A stretch of 64,000 nucleotides of DNA, taken from contig CALUMH010000004.1 in assembly GCA_944321685.1 (NCBI GenBank), positions 58,538 through 122,537 on the forward strand, given 5' to 3'. Of the stretch, positions 37,479 to 45,433 are shown one piece after another. The notes under the pieces are model-generated. The model was not told where the DNA came from. It saw only the letters and a list, made by a program, of their open reading frames with translations, and ran no database searches. Origin of the DNA: an uncultured Muribaculaceae bacterium. Its GTDB lineage: Bacteria > Bacteroidota > Bacteroidia > Bacteroidales > Muribaculaceae. A program made the translations under genes and the position numbers. Numbering within the stretch: the first letter of the stretch is position 1; every line of letters starts with the position of its first letter.

Positions 37479-38888
37479 ATGATGGCATCGTTAAAATATA
37501 TGCTTGCCTTGGTGTCGTTGCCACTCGCCGTGACTGTACAGGCGACTTCGTCTGATGGTGGCGAGTGGGGCGTTTTCATGCCCGGAGGCAGGTTTTGGCC
37601 ATATGTCCTTGCTGTCATTGTGGCCGTGGTGATGGTGGTAGTGTTTGTGGCGGTTTCGATGGTGCGTAACAGGAGGTTGCGACGTTACTTGAAAATAACG
37701 GCACAAACAATTGGGGCTCTTAACGAGGAGCTTGTGCGCTCGAAAGAAGATGCCGATCGCCTTAATGCCTATCGAGGTGCATTTATCGAAAACCTTGCAC
37801 GGGAACTTAAAGCTCCGCTTAGCACTATTGATGATTTTACATTGGCGTTGTCGGCACCCGGGGTTAATCCCGACGATGTAGTCGGTTATGGCAAGGTGAT
37901 ACGACACTCGGCTCGGAAAATCAGGCAGGCGATAGATGACATTGCCGATTTCTCGAAGTCATATTCCAATGGCGCGCGGCTCAATGTGGGCGACGTGTGC
38001 ATCAACGACTTGTTGCGCGACATTTACAAGGATTTTAAAATAATAATGAGCGAACGTGCCGTGGCCATCAACCTTGTGCTGCCGCTTGGCGACGAGGAAA
38101 GCCATATCACCAGCGACCGTGAACGCATCTCGAAGATTGTTTATCACTTGCTTGACAATTCTCTCAAATATACGGCGCAGGGGAAAATAACTTTCGGTTA
38201 CCGTCTTGCCGACGACCGCAGCCATATGTTGATTTCGGTAAACGATACCGGCATAGGCATTCCGCAACGCCGCCAGATGCTGTTGACACAGATTTTCGAG
38301 GACAGGCAGGCCGACATCATGAACCTGCATGAGAAAATGGGGCTGGGATTGACCATTGCACAGCGTAATGCAAGGCTGTTGCAGGGTACGCTCACGTTTA
38401 AGTCAACACAGGGTGTGGGCTCTACATTTACGTTACGGTTGCCGACGCATATCGATGACGTTGCCGTTCCGTCGGGTGCCGTGATTGCCGACCCCAATTA
38501 TCCCACAGTGCTCATCGTGGAGGCCGAGAGTACATCGTTCCTTTATCTGAAAGTGCTTATGGAAAGGCTTGGTGCAAACTTATGGCTTGTGCAACACGCC
38601 CGCACACCCGAGGAGGCGGTTGCTGCCTGCCGCAATAAGGAAATAAGCATGGTGCTGGCAGGAGTGAACCTGTCGTCAGAGGCCGGGCTGAAAGCCATTG
38701 AGGAAATTCATGCCATATCGGCAACGTTGCCTATTGTGGCGGTTTTGCCGTCGGGATCAAAGTCGCAAGTTGACGATGCCATGGCATCGGGGGCTTCCGA
38801 CTATCTTGTGAAGCCGGTCAACCGCAACGACCTCATGCGCTTGTGCCGCAAATACCTTGGCCGCTATTTTCCACCCCACAAAGGGTAA
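37479..38888 (+). CDS. Hybrid sensor kinase-like protein lacking both phospho-acceptor residues
   Basis: 469 residues. Signal-like segment (1-22), membrane helix (about 39-62), then a HisKA-like dimerisation helix in which the H-box reads NLARELKAPL, with Arg108 where His is expected. The ATPase domain is intact: N-box HLLDNSLKY (Asn227), G1 DTGIGIP (256-262) and G2 GLGLTI near 288. A C-terminal receiver-like domain (about 342-465) reads VLIVEAES instead of an acidic pair and VLAGVNLSS where the phospho-Asp should be (Gly395); Lys445 (LVKPV) remains. The protein probably binds ATP but cannot run the usual His-Asp relay by itself. It may act as a conformational sensor or partner of another kinase. 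Confidence 0.85.
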   Translation: MMASLKYMLALVSLPLAVTVQATSSDGGEWGVFMPGGRFWPYVLAVIVAVVMVVVFVAVSMVRNRRLRRYLKITAQTIGALNEELVRSKEDADRLNAYRGAFIENLARELKAPLSTIDDFTLALSAPGVNPDDVVGYGKVIRHSARKIRQAIDDIADFSKSYSNGARLNVGDVCINDLLRDIYKDFKIIMSERAVAINLVLPLGDEESHITSDRERISKIVYHLLDNSLKYTAQGKITFGYRLADDRSHMLISVNDTGIGIPQRRQMLLTQIFEDRQADIMNLHEKMGLGLTIAQRNARLLQGTLTFKSTQGVGSTFTLRLPTHIDDVAVPSGAVIADPNYPTVLIVEAESTSFLYLKVLMERLGANLWLVQHARTPEEAVAACRNKEISMVLAGVNLSSEAGLKAIEEIHAISATLPIVAVLPSGSKSQVDDAMASGASDYLVKPVNRNDLMRLCRKYLGRYFPPHKG

Positions 38889-38933
38889 CCACGTCTATAA
38901 TTGAATGCCTCCCATGCCGGCCAAGCGGCGTGA

Positions 38934-39257
38934 AATGGATTTGTCTGCCTGTGCGAATCTGAGCAGAAACAACGAGAGCAGCTTGTCTCAAAGGTACGTG
39001 AGCTTCAAGAGAAAAATTCGGATTTACAGAAAGCGGCTACCAACTATTACCTTTACACCGCCGAGGGTGAACACCTTTTCTGCGAACGGCACAACTGTCG
39101 GATTTATCCTGACAACCGAGGCATTTATTGGCATTTCAAGGTCGCCGACTATCCGGCTTATATACTTCCGGCTGAAATCAGTCGGGCATATCTTAATCAT
39201 GAGATTTCGATACGGGATGTGTATGTGTATTGGCGAAAGAACGAAAGTCGTATGTAA
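38934..39257 (+). pseudogene. Start-less gene remnant
   Basis: After the TGA at 38931-38933 this frame stays open for 107 codons to the TAA at 39255-39257, with no start codon near its beginning. The translation looks protein-like: a coiled stretch (EQKQREQLVSKVRELQEK) followed by a folded-looking part (NYYLYTAEGEHLFCERHNC, then VADYPAYILPAEIS). I do not recognise the family. The overlapping frame with an ATG at 38905 gives a basic, low-quality translation and is rejected. This is probably the 3' end of a lost gene, at the edge of the AT-rich block. Confidence 0.5.
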
Positions 39258-39259
39258 TT

Positions 39260-40045
39260 TTACATATGAAGGATTGCTTTTGATGCAGTAACAATAGGCG
39301 AATAATAATCCTCATTCCATTTTTTGTTTGGCGCAGAAAAATGATAGCAATCTATAAAATTATATTCTCTATAACGAGTAATCAGTTTTTGTGCGCAAAC
39401 TTGACCTTTATTTCCATAGTGGGTGGGATATTTTAATTCGCCTAAAAATTTGTACCTATCCTTCTTCTCATCTTCATTTAGATTCATTCCTATTATTAAA
39501 TCGGGATTTAATATCTCTATTTCTTTTGCAAAATAATTTTCAGGTAACATAGAACTTATTCTTAAAAAACTATCAATTAGTGCATCGTCTGATACCCAAT
39601 TACCCGATTCATTTGAAAATTTAGATAGATTCATAAAAGCGTAACTTATTCCGTTTGGAGTTGCAAAATCCTTACTTATTTCAGTCGCATAAGGTATATT
39701 TTTGTAATCCACGTAATTATGTTGCAACCCATAAACCACATATAGCATTAGTGCATGGAATTTATGTTCATTAAGAGTTTTGTTACCAATTTTCCCCGAC
39801 TTTATAGCATTAAACAACTCTTCGATGTAATCACCAGATACTTCTAAAGCTTCTTTGCCAATAAAAAGAATCTTTATTTTTTGATGCGTATAGTAAGGAT
39901 AAAAGCCATCGGAAACATAAAGAGATGATAAGTCAGAAGCACAGTTTTTACATACAAAATTATGCCACTCTCTATTTAATTCGTCTATTGCTTGCTTTAG
40001 AGAGAGTTCGTCATTTGGGTAATTTATTGATATTGAGCTTTTCAT
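39260..40045 (-). CDS. Unknown protein, possibly uracil-DNA-glycosylase-like
   Basis: 261 residues, no signal peptide. KIKILFIGKEAL (about 57-68), NPDLIIGMNLNEDE near 180 and a late FIDCYHFSAPN (about 231-241) follow the order of the GxxPG-type, central and His motifs of the uracil-DNA glycosylase superfamily, but the catalytic residues are not clearly met. Four cysteine-type residues near the start (FVCKNCASD) may bind metal. AT-rich codon use, unlike its neighbours. It is the last gene of a three-gene operon; its start lies one base after the stop of the preceding gene. Confidence 0.6.
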   Translation of the reverse strand: MKSSISINYPNDELSLKQAIDELNREWHNFVCKNCASDLSSLYVSDGFYPYYTHQKIKILFIGKEALEVSGDYIEELFNAIKSGKIGNKTLNEHKFHALMLYVVYGLQHNYVDYKNIPYATEISKDFATPNGISYAFMNLSKFSNESGNWVSDDALIDSFLRISSMLPENYFAKEIEILNPDLIIGMNLNEDEKKDRYKFLGELKYPTHYGNKGQVCAQKLITRYREYNFIDCYHFSAPNKKWNEDYYSPIVTASKAILHM

Positions 40046-40046
40046 T

Positions 40047-40877
40047 TTAACATGACTTTAGTTTATATCCGAGAGAAGAAAACTTCTTTTTGTAATTATA
40101 CCCAACACCTTCTAATGAATATAAGAATGGAGTAAATTCCTTTTCCATTTTATCTAAAAAGGCTTTAGGATTACTTTGTACTAATCGTAATTTATTCTTT
40201 AATGATTTAGCTTTTTGTTGATTTGAAATAAATTTCCCTGCCAAATTATCAATCGCATTATAAATGTCACCATAAAGACTTCTCTTATCTATGATAACGC
40301 TTGTTTCAGAAGTTTGGTGGTCACCTAATATGTGAATTGAATATAGCAAAGTTACAAATGCATTCGATTGAGCACGTTGAGATGCCATTAGGCCAACTAA
40401 TCCATTATAACCTGAGATTTTCGCCCACTTATCCATTAGTAACCTATTTCGTTTTCGAATTTCTTTGTTTAACACATACCAAAAATATTCTCTATCAGCT
40501 TCAGGAATTATTCCATATTTAATATTATATTCTACCATATTTACTAATGGCTGAAATGTTCTGGGATTTTTGTTAAATCCCCAATGAAACCATACTCTAT
40601 GATTGGCAAATTTCATGTTGCCTAATTTAGGATCGTTTTTAATACATAAAGGCGTCCCAACTTGACCTCCACTAATTGATGGAAAATTCGTATAATCAAT
40701 ATATGAATTGACTAAATAATAAAAATCTTCTATTTTCTTGTTTGCTGGGTCGAATGGTATGAAAGGAAATATACGCCGCATGTCTGCTACATGGTCTTCT
40801 TTACCAAAGGCAAGTGCAGAAACTGCAAGTAGTAATGAAAAAAATAATAATATGTATCTGCGTGATATAATTTTCAT
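40047..40877 (-). CDS. Secreted protein with S1/P1-nuclease or phospholipase-C-like zinc motif
   Basis: 276 residues. Signal peptide about 1-23 (ILLFFSLLLAVSALAFG). Scattered histidines suit a trinuclear zinc fold: FGKEDHVADM right after the signal, NHRVWFHWGF near 92-101, and LYSIHILGDHQTSE near 178-191, which resembles the HxxxD-H core of S1/P1 nucleases and zinc phospholipase C (typically IHFxGDxHQP). I infer a periplasmic or secreted metal-dependent hydrolase. Assignment rests on this one motif and its spacing. AT-rich; 15 bases after the 720-residue gene. Confidence 0.55.
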   Translation of the reverse strand: MKIISRRYILLFFSLLLAVSALAFGKEDHVADMRRIFPFIPFDPANKKIEDFYYLVNSYIDYTNFPSISGGQVGTPLCIKNDPKLGNMKFANHRVWFHWGFNKNPRTFQPLVNMVEYNIKYGIIPEADREYFWYVLNKEIRKRNRLLMDKWAKISGYNGLVGLMASQRAQSNAFVTLLYSIHILGDHQTSETSVIIDKRSLYGDIYNAIDNLAGKFISNQQKAKSLKNKLRLVQSNPKAFLDKMEKEFTPFLYSLEGVGYNYKKKFSSLGYKLKSC

Positions 40878-40892
40878 AGTGCGTAAATCATC

Positions 40893-43055
40893 CTAAGACC
40901 ATAGATTTGAAATTGAATTCCATAAATTGGCAAACCAATTTCCAATAGAATTAAATACAGACGAAAACCATAAAGATATTTTTTGCAAAAAAGACGGTTG
41001 CGAAGCCTCCTGTTTCTCTTTTTCAAGTTTTTCTAACTGTGCATGTATTTTACTTGACACAGATTTCAAGTCTTGGAAAATTATCTTTCCTCCATTTTCT
41101 ACTGAATACAGATACGCGTTCTTGTTATCTTTAGAATCCAATGAAAATGTTAATATTGTTGTTGACGGACCTAAAAGGACTACTTGTATATAATCTCTTG
41201 GTTCTGTCGAAAGAATATAAGGGGTATACACCAAACTGTCACCTTTGAAATCACATAATATTTTTCCTTTTATAAAGGCATTGCTTAATATATCATCTGA
41301 GTTATTTTCTATGATTGGTGGCGTAAGAAGTAATGTGTCAGTATGTTCTTGACAATCGTCCATTTCGTCACTACATAATGCCGTTATATTATTATTTTCG
41401 ATATATTTATCCTTGCAATAAGTTACAATGTCGGTTAAATCATCTTCGGTTAAAGTGTATTCTGATAGACCTCGGAATTCACCTGATTCAATCAGACCAT
41501 AATCGAGATTGTCTTTAATTCTATAAACTTTACCTTCAATAAGTGGAGATAAAAACAGGTACATTAGATTTGGGTTAGCTTTAAAACAAGCAACATCGTT
41601 CATTATGTCATCAATAAGCAACCCGTTTTTGTAATATAACTGGTTTTGTTTGATAGTCAGTTTTTCTCCATCAAAATGTTCTCTGTAAATTTTAATATCA
41701 TTAATATTCAATCCGTATTTATTAGTTATAGCAATGTCAAATTCGCACTCCAATACAGGATTCCCCCATATCCATAATCCATACCATGGATGATGAAAGT
41801 AATCACTTATATTTAGCAGATTAGCGTAATTCATCCAAAATGAATTTTGATAATTATCTTTCATTGCATAAGCAATAATACTATTCAAACTAAGCCCTGG
41901 CGTTGAATAAACAGCTTCTGACAATTTGGTATAAATTCCCTTATATTGCTTTATGTCTTCCAACATATTAGCAGAAAACATGACCATTGCATCTTTGTTG
42001 TCCATATTAGGATTATCAATGCCTAAACGTAGTAAGTTATATGCCTTAGGTGCATTTTTTATATCACTCAAATATGTTACTACACATTGCAATAGAGCAG
42101 CTCCATTATTGGGAAGATTTTTCAGAGCTACATCTATTAATTTTTGCTTCTCTATTGCATTTAAAGTGAAATCATATGCAAGCATTGCTAATGCAACACA
42201 TCCAGACTTCTCATCGTAACGGAATATCGGTGTTTTATTATACCTACTTATATATTCTTGTAAATAAGGTTTAGCTTGAATGTAATTATTCAGGTCAATA
42301 TAAGCCATCCCGACATGATAATAATAATCTGTAAGAAAAGCAAAAGTGTTTCGATTATCTAATAAGAGGCGTAATCTTTTTCGAGCATCAGGCTCTTTAC
42401 AAATGTCGCTAAACCAGATGGCATTTTTTTCAGTAAGACGGTCTTGTTCTTTAAGATTATATTTATGGAATAGGTTGTACTCGAGATCTAAAGCTTTTTT
42501 TCGTAGTTGAATATAATCATTCATGTCTTTTTTCCGTAATTCCCATAAGGATTGAAGTTCCCCTATATTTTGTTCATGCTGGTCTGACTTGTATTCAACG
42601 CTTGTACGTGCTGCTGTTAATAAGAGCATGAAACCAATTTGGAGTTTTGATGATTTTGTAGAGCCAGAAAAGAGTAAAAGTGTCGGATCTAAAGCGTTTG
42701 ACAATGATTGCCATAACATTCCGTCTTTTTTCATGTCATTGACTCTTTTGAGAATATTTCTCTCTTCTTCGGTAATTTGAAGATTTCCTACAGTTTCGAG
42801 TAAACTGCCGCGAAAGTCTGCAATTTCATATAAATTACTGACATGCTCCATTGTCAGGTTGTTTATCAACTGGTCTGTTTCATGATCAAGAACGACTATT
42901 GATTTGTTATTTATTATATTGGTTAATGAATTTATGCAATAATTCATTTGAGCTATGACCATATCCTTATCAGATTGGGCAAAAGTATAAGAAGCATTGG
43001 AAAAGATAATGACCAATGTCAGGACGAAAGCTTTTATGTTGGATGAGCATTTCAT
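40893..43055 (-). CDS. Large secreted helical-repeat protein with Trp-rich amphipathic tail
   Basis: 720 residues. Signal peptide about 1-26 (AFVLTLVIIFSNASYTFAQ). Helical repeats of TPR/Sel1-like character fill roughly residues 230-400 (HVGMAYIDLNNYIQAKPYLQE, then LLQCVVTYLSDIKNAPKAYNL). A mixed region follows with a DSL-type polar segment and a coiled stretch (AQLEKLEKEKQEA). The last 30 residues are striking: repeated W/F every three to four positions (LWFSSVFNSIGNWFANLW). No family recognised. First gene of the AT-rich operon; tRNA-Leu lies upstream on the same strand. Confidence 0.65.
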   Translation of the reverse strand: MKCSSNIKAFVLTLVIIFSNASYTFAQSDKDMVIAQMNYCINSLTNIINNKSIVVLDHETDQLINNLTMEHVSNLYEIADFRGSLLETVGNLQITEEERNILKRVNDMKKDGMLWQSLSNALDPTLLLFSGSTKSSKLQIGFMLLLTAARTSVEYKSDQHEQNIGELQSLWELRKKDMNDYIQLRKKALDLEYNLFHKYNLKEQDRLTEKNAIWFSDICKEPDARKRLRLLLDNRNTFAFLTDYYYHVGMAYIDLNNYIQAKPYLQEYISRYNKTPIFRYDEKSGCVALAMLAYDFTLNAIEKQKLIDVALKNLPNNGAALLQCVVTYLSDIKNAPKAYNLLRLGIDNPNMDNKDAMVMFSANMLEDIKQYKGIYTKLSEAVYSTPGLSLNSIIAYAMKDNYQNSFWMNYANLLNISDYFHHPWYGLWIWGNPVLECEFDIAITNKYGLNINDIKIYREHFDGEKLTIKQNQLYYKNGLLIDDIMNDVACFKANPNLMYLFLSPLIEGKVYRIKDNLDYGLIESGEFRGLSEYTLTEDDLTDIVTYCKDKYIENNNITALCSDEMDDCQEHTDTLLLTPPIIENNSDDILSNAFIKGKILCDFKGDSLVYTPYILSTEPRDYIQVVLLGPSTTILTFSLDSKDNKNAYLYSVENGGKIIFQDLKSVSSKIHAQLEKLEKEKQEASQPSFLQKISLWFSSVFNSIGNWFANLWNSISNLWS

Positions 43056-43155
43056 ATTATTGCGCGTTTATTACCGTTTAACCAGATATTATTCCTGTTA
43101 ATTTCGTCCCCATATATGTTACGTGGGAACAAAATGGGAACATTCTTAAAAGAAT

Positions 43156-43194
43156 AAAAGGATAAGTCGTTTATTACTAACCACTTATCCTTTT
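43156..43194 (-). terminator. Terminator after tRNA-Leu
   Basis: A 12-base-pair perfect stem (AAAAGGATAAGT, 43156-43167, with 43183-43194) with T-rich sequence after it on the minus strand. Confidence 0.7.
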
Positions 43195-43200
43195 ACCTTG

Positions 43201-43284
43201 TACCCAGAGCCGGGATCGAACCGGCATGGAGGTGAATCCACTGGTGTTTGAGACCAGCGCGTCTACCAATTCCGCCATCTGGGC
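43201..43284 (-). tRNA. tRNA-Leu (anticodon CAA)
   Basis: Minus strand: acceptor GCCCAGA pairs with TCTGGGT, D-arm GGCGGAATTGGTAGACGC, anticodon loop CTCAAAC gives CAA, a long variable arm (GTGGATTCACCTCC region) as in class II tRNAs, and T-arm GCCGGTTCGATCCCGGC. 84 bases; CCA is not encoded. It lies at the right border of the AT-rich operon. Confidence 0.95.
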
Positions 43285-43297
43285 TTATTTGCGAGTG

Positions 43298-43328
43298 CAA
43301 AGTTAGTGGCTTTTTGTGAAAATGCAAA
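43298..43328 (-). promoter_or_regulatory. Promoter of tRNA-Leu
   Basis: Minus strand: TTTG (43325-43328), 19 bases, TAACTTTG (43298-43305). Confidence 0.65.
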
Positions 43329-43385
43329 ATTTTTTGCCATTAAAAATTTGCCAAAATTTTATTGAAGTTGTTTTTATGCTGAATT

Positions 43386-43417
43386 TTTGATGCGGTGGTG
43401 AAAATTTTGTACCTTTG
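43386..43417 (+). promoter_or_regulatory. Promoter of metK
   Basis: TTTG (43386-43389), 20 bases, TACCTTTG (43410-43417). It predicts a leader of about 150 bases. I see no motif that I can assign to a known SAM riboswitch in the leader. Confidence 0.7.
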
Positions 43418-43571
43418 CCGACTGAAAAATGGTTATTAATCTATTGTGGAAAAATTTGGCTGCTTGCAACCACACAAAAAAATGCTAAAATCGCGATTCT
43501 TAACTTATTGAATTTCCCCCTCAAAGTTCAACTTAGTGTAAAAGTCGTTTAGCTTTTTTCCACAGCAAAAA

Positions 43572-44873
43572 ATGTTTGGAAAAATGAATTACTTGTTTAC
43601 GTCCGAGTCAGTCTCGGAAGGCCATCCCGACAAGGTGGCCGATCAAATCAGTGATGCCGTTCTCGACCAGTTTCTTGCCTACGACCCTGCATCGAAGGTG
43701 GCTTGTGAAACGCTTGTGACTACCGGCCAGGTGGTTATAGCGGGTGAAGTGAAATCGCGTGCATATATCGACCTGATGGATGTGACGCGCAGTGTGATAA
43801 ACCGTATAGGTTACAATCGCAGCGAATATAAATTCGATGCCGATGCTTGCGGTGTGCTGTCGGCGTTGCATGAACAGTCGCAAGACATTAACCGTGGCGT
43901 GGAGCGTTCCACTCCCGAGGAACAGGGTGCCGGCGACCAAGGCATGATGTTCGGTTATGCCTGCAACGAGACCGACAATTATATGCCGTTGACGCTCGAC
44001 TTGTCGCACCTGCTGCTGCGCGAACTTGCCGCAATAAGGCGCGAAGGAACCGTGATGCCTTATTTGCGCCCCGATGCCAAAAGCCAGGTTACGGTGGAAT
44101 ATGGTGAAGACCGCAAACCGGTGAGGATACATACAATTGTTGTTAGCACGCAGCACGACGAGTTTGTACAGCCGGCCGATGGCACTCCCGAAGCACAAGA
44201 AGCCGCCGACCGTGCAATGCATGACCGCATACTAGCCGATGTGCGCAACATTTTGTTGCCGCGAGTGATGGCGAAGTTGCCCGAGCGGGTACGTGCATTG
44301 TTTGACGACCGGTTGATATTGCTGGTCAACCCCACCGGTAAATTTGTGATTGGCGGACCTCACGGCGATACGGGCTTGACGGGGCGTAAGATAATTGTTG
44401 ATACTTATGGAGGCCGCGGGGCACATGGTGGCGGAGCATTCTCGGGGAAAGACCCGTCGAAGGTCGATCGCTCGGCGGCATACGCCGTGCGCCATATTGC
44501 CAAGAACGCCGTTGCAGCCGGCATTGCCGACGAGATGCTGGTACAAGTGGCATATGCAATAGGTTGTGCCGAGCCTGTGAGCCTGTATGTAAGCACCTTT
44601 GGCACGAAACACGTGCCGATGACCGATGCCGAGATTGCCGAGCGGTTTACACGCATATTCGACTTGCGCCCAAGCTCGATAGTGCGCGACTTGAAATTGC
44701 TTAACCCGATATATGAAGAAACGGCTGCATATGGCCATGTGGGTCGTGAGCCGCAAGTGGTGGAGAAGCACTTCCATTCGAAATATGAGGGCGATAAGAC
44801 CGTGCAAGTGGAACTTTTCACATGGGAAAAGCTCGATTATGTGGATAGGCTGAAAGCCGAATTCGGATTATAA
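43572..44873 (+). CDS. metK: S-adenosylmethionine synthase
   Basis: 433 residues (or 429 if it starts at the ATG at 43584, [17 protein letters not shown], which is the usual family start). Signatures: [18 protein letters not shown] near 15, [16 protein letters not shown] near 120, and [25 protein letters not shown] near 280 containing the phosphate loop. It makes S-adenosylmethionine from methionine and ATP in the cytoplasm. The length (above 384 in E. coli) is normal for the Bacteroidetes form. Confidence 0.96.
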   Translation: MFGKMNYLFTSESVSEGHPDKVADQISDAVLDQFLAYDPASKVACETLVTTGQVVIAGEVKSRAYIDLMDVTRSVINRIGYNRSEYKFDADACGVLSALHEQSQDINRGVERSTPEEQGAGDQGMMFGYACNETDNYMPLTLDLSHLLLRELAAIRREGTVMPYLRPDAKSQVTVEYGEDRKPVRIHTIVVSTQHDEFVQPADGTPEAQEAADRAMHDRILADVRNILLPRVMAKLPERVRALFDDRLILLVNPTGKFVIGGPHGDTGLTGRKIIVDTYGGRGAHGGGAFSGKDPSKVDRSAAYAVRHIAKNAVAAGIADEMLVQVAYAIGCAEPVSLYVSTFGTKHVPMTDAEIAERFTRIFDLRPSSIVRDLKLLNPIYEETAAYGHVGREPQVVEKHFHSKYEGDKTVQVELFTWEKLDYVDRLKAEFGL

Positions 44874-44986
44874 TCGGCGTAACCGCAGGAAAAGATAGGA
44901 CCTTCTGTGTGGCTGCGGATGCAATCTGTCTATAGATGCCATGTAATTTAATGAGCAACGTTAGGCGTTGTTTGGATTTAATTCTT

Positions 44987-44994
44987 TATATTTG
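44987..44994 (+). promoter_or_regulatory. -7 box of the Cys/His-rich peptide gene
   Basis: TATATTTG, 54 bases before the ATG at 45049. A TTG lies 16 bases upstream, a shorter spacing than usual. Confidence 0.4.
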
Positions 44995-45048
44995 CATACC
45001 GCAGTGCCGGAATATTATTAAACTGGTTTTAAATTCAAAAAAACGGTT

Positions 45049-45366
45049 ATGAAAAAGATTGGAATTATAGGTATTGTGATGAGTTGCGTGTTATGCTTCT
45101 CGGCTTTTGCATTTGCAGGCAATGATGACGATACTCGCAATGATGACAATGGCCGTCGGGTGGAATGCTGCTGCGGGCAAACTTGCGGCTGTGAGGGCGA
45201 ATGCCCTTGCGGTGAAAATTGCGACGAGTGCGATTATTGCCGCCGCCATGAAGGTTGTGCCGAGTGCAATGGTTGCCGTCACCGTGGATATTGTTGTGAT
45301 TACCATGATGGCAATCACCATCGCCGTCACCACCATCGCCACGGAGGTTGCTGCCCGAGGAACTGA
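45049..45366 (+). CDS. Secreted Cys/His-rich peptide, probable metal binder
   Basis: 105 residues. Signal peptide about 1-23 (IGIIGIVMSCVLCFSAFAFA). The mature part has 17 Cys and 9 His in about 80 residues, mostly as CxxC, CC and CCC groups (ECCCGQTCGCEGECPCGENC), then a His-rich stretch (NHHRRHHHRHGG) and a CC near the end. This pattern suits binding of zinc, copper or other soft metals outside the cytoplasm; enzyme motifs are absent. It has its own -7 box and a strong terminator, so it is a monocistronic unit. No named family recognised. Other frames here are also Cys- or Ile-rich by base composition, but only this one has a signal peptide. Confidence 0.75.
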   Translation: MKKIGIIGIVMSCVLCFSAFAFAGNDDDTRNDDNGRRVECCCGQTCGCEGECPCGENCDECDYCRRHEGCAECNGCRHRGYCCDYHDGNHHRRHHHRHGGCCPRN

Positions 45367-45385
45367 CGGTTACAATCAAGAATTT

Positions 45386-45433
45386 ATCAGGCCAATCAGA
45401 CACTGTGAGACTGATTGGCCTGATTGTTTTTTT
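45386..45433 (+). terminator. Terminator after the Cys/His-rich peptide gene
   Basis: Perfect 14-base-pair stem (45386-45399 with 45411-45424), 11-base loop and a run of T. It also abuts the convergent CcsBA stop. Confidence 0.9.

Larger units (their letters stand above)
43056..43571. other. Intergenic region with tRNA-Leu and the metK leader
   Basis: 516 bases. From left to right: the upstream region of the 720-residue gene, the tRNA terminator hairpin (43156-43194), tRNA-Leu (43201-43284), its promoter (43298-43328), the metK promoter (43386-43417) and a metK leader of about 150 bases. No further gene is supported. Confidence 0.7.

Noticed and set aside
38905..39291. A 128-residue frame with an ATG at 38905
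   Set aside because: The translation is basic and without a plausible fold; the overlapping frame 38934-39257 looks more protein-like and is the better candidate remnant.
38889..43200. Attachment-site repeat from tRNA-Leu at the far edge of the AT-rich block
   Set aside because: I found no copy of the tRNA 3' end between 38889 and 39260, and no integrase gene, so an integrative-element call is not supported.
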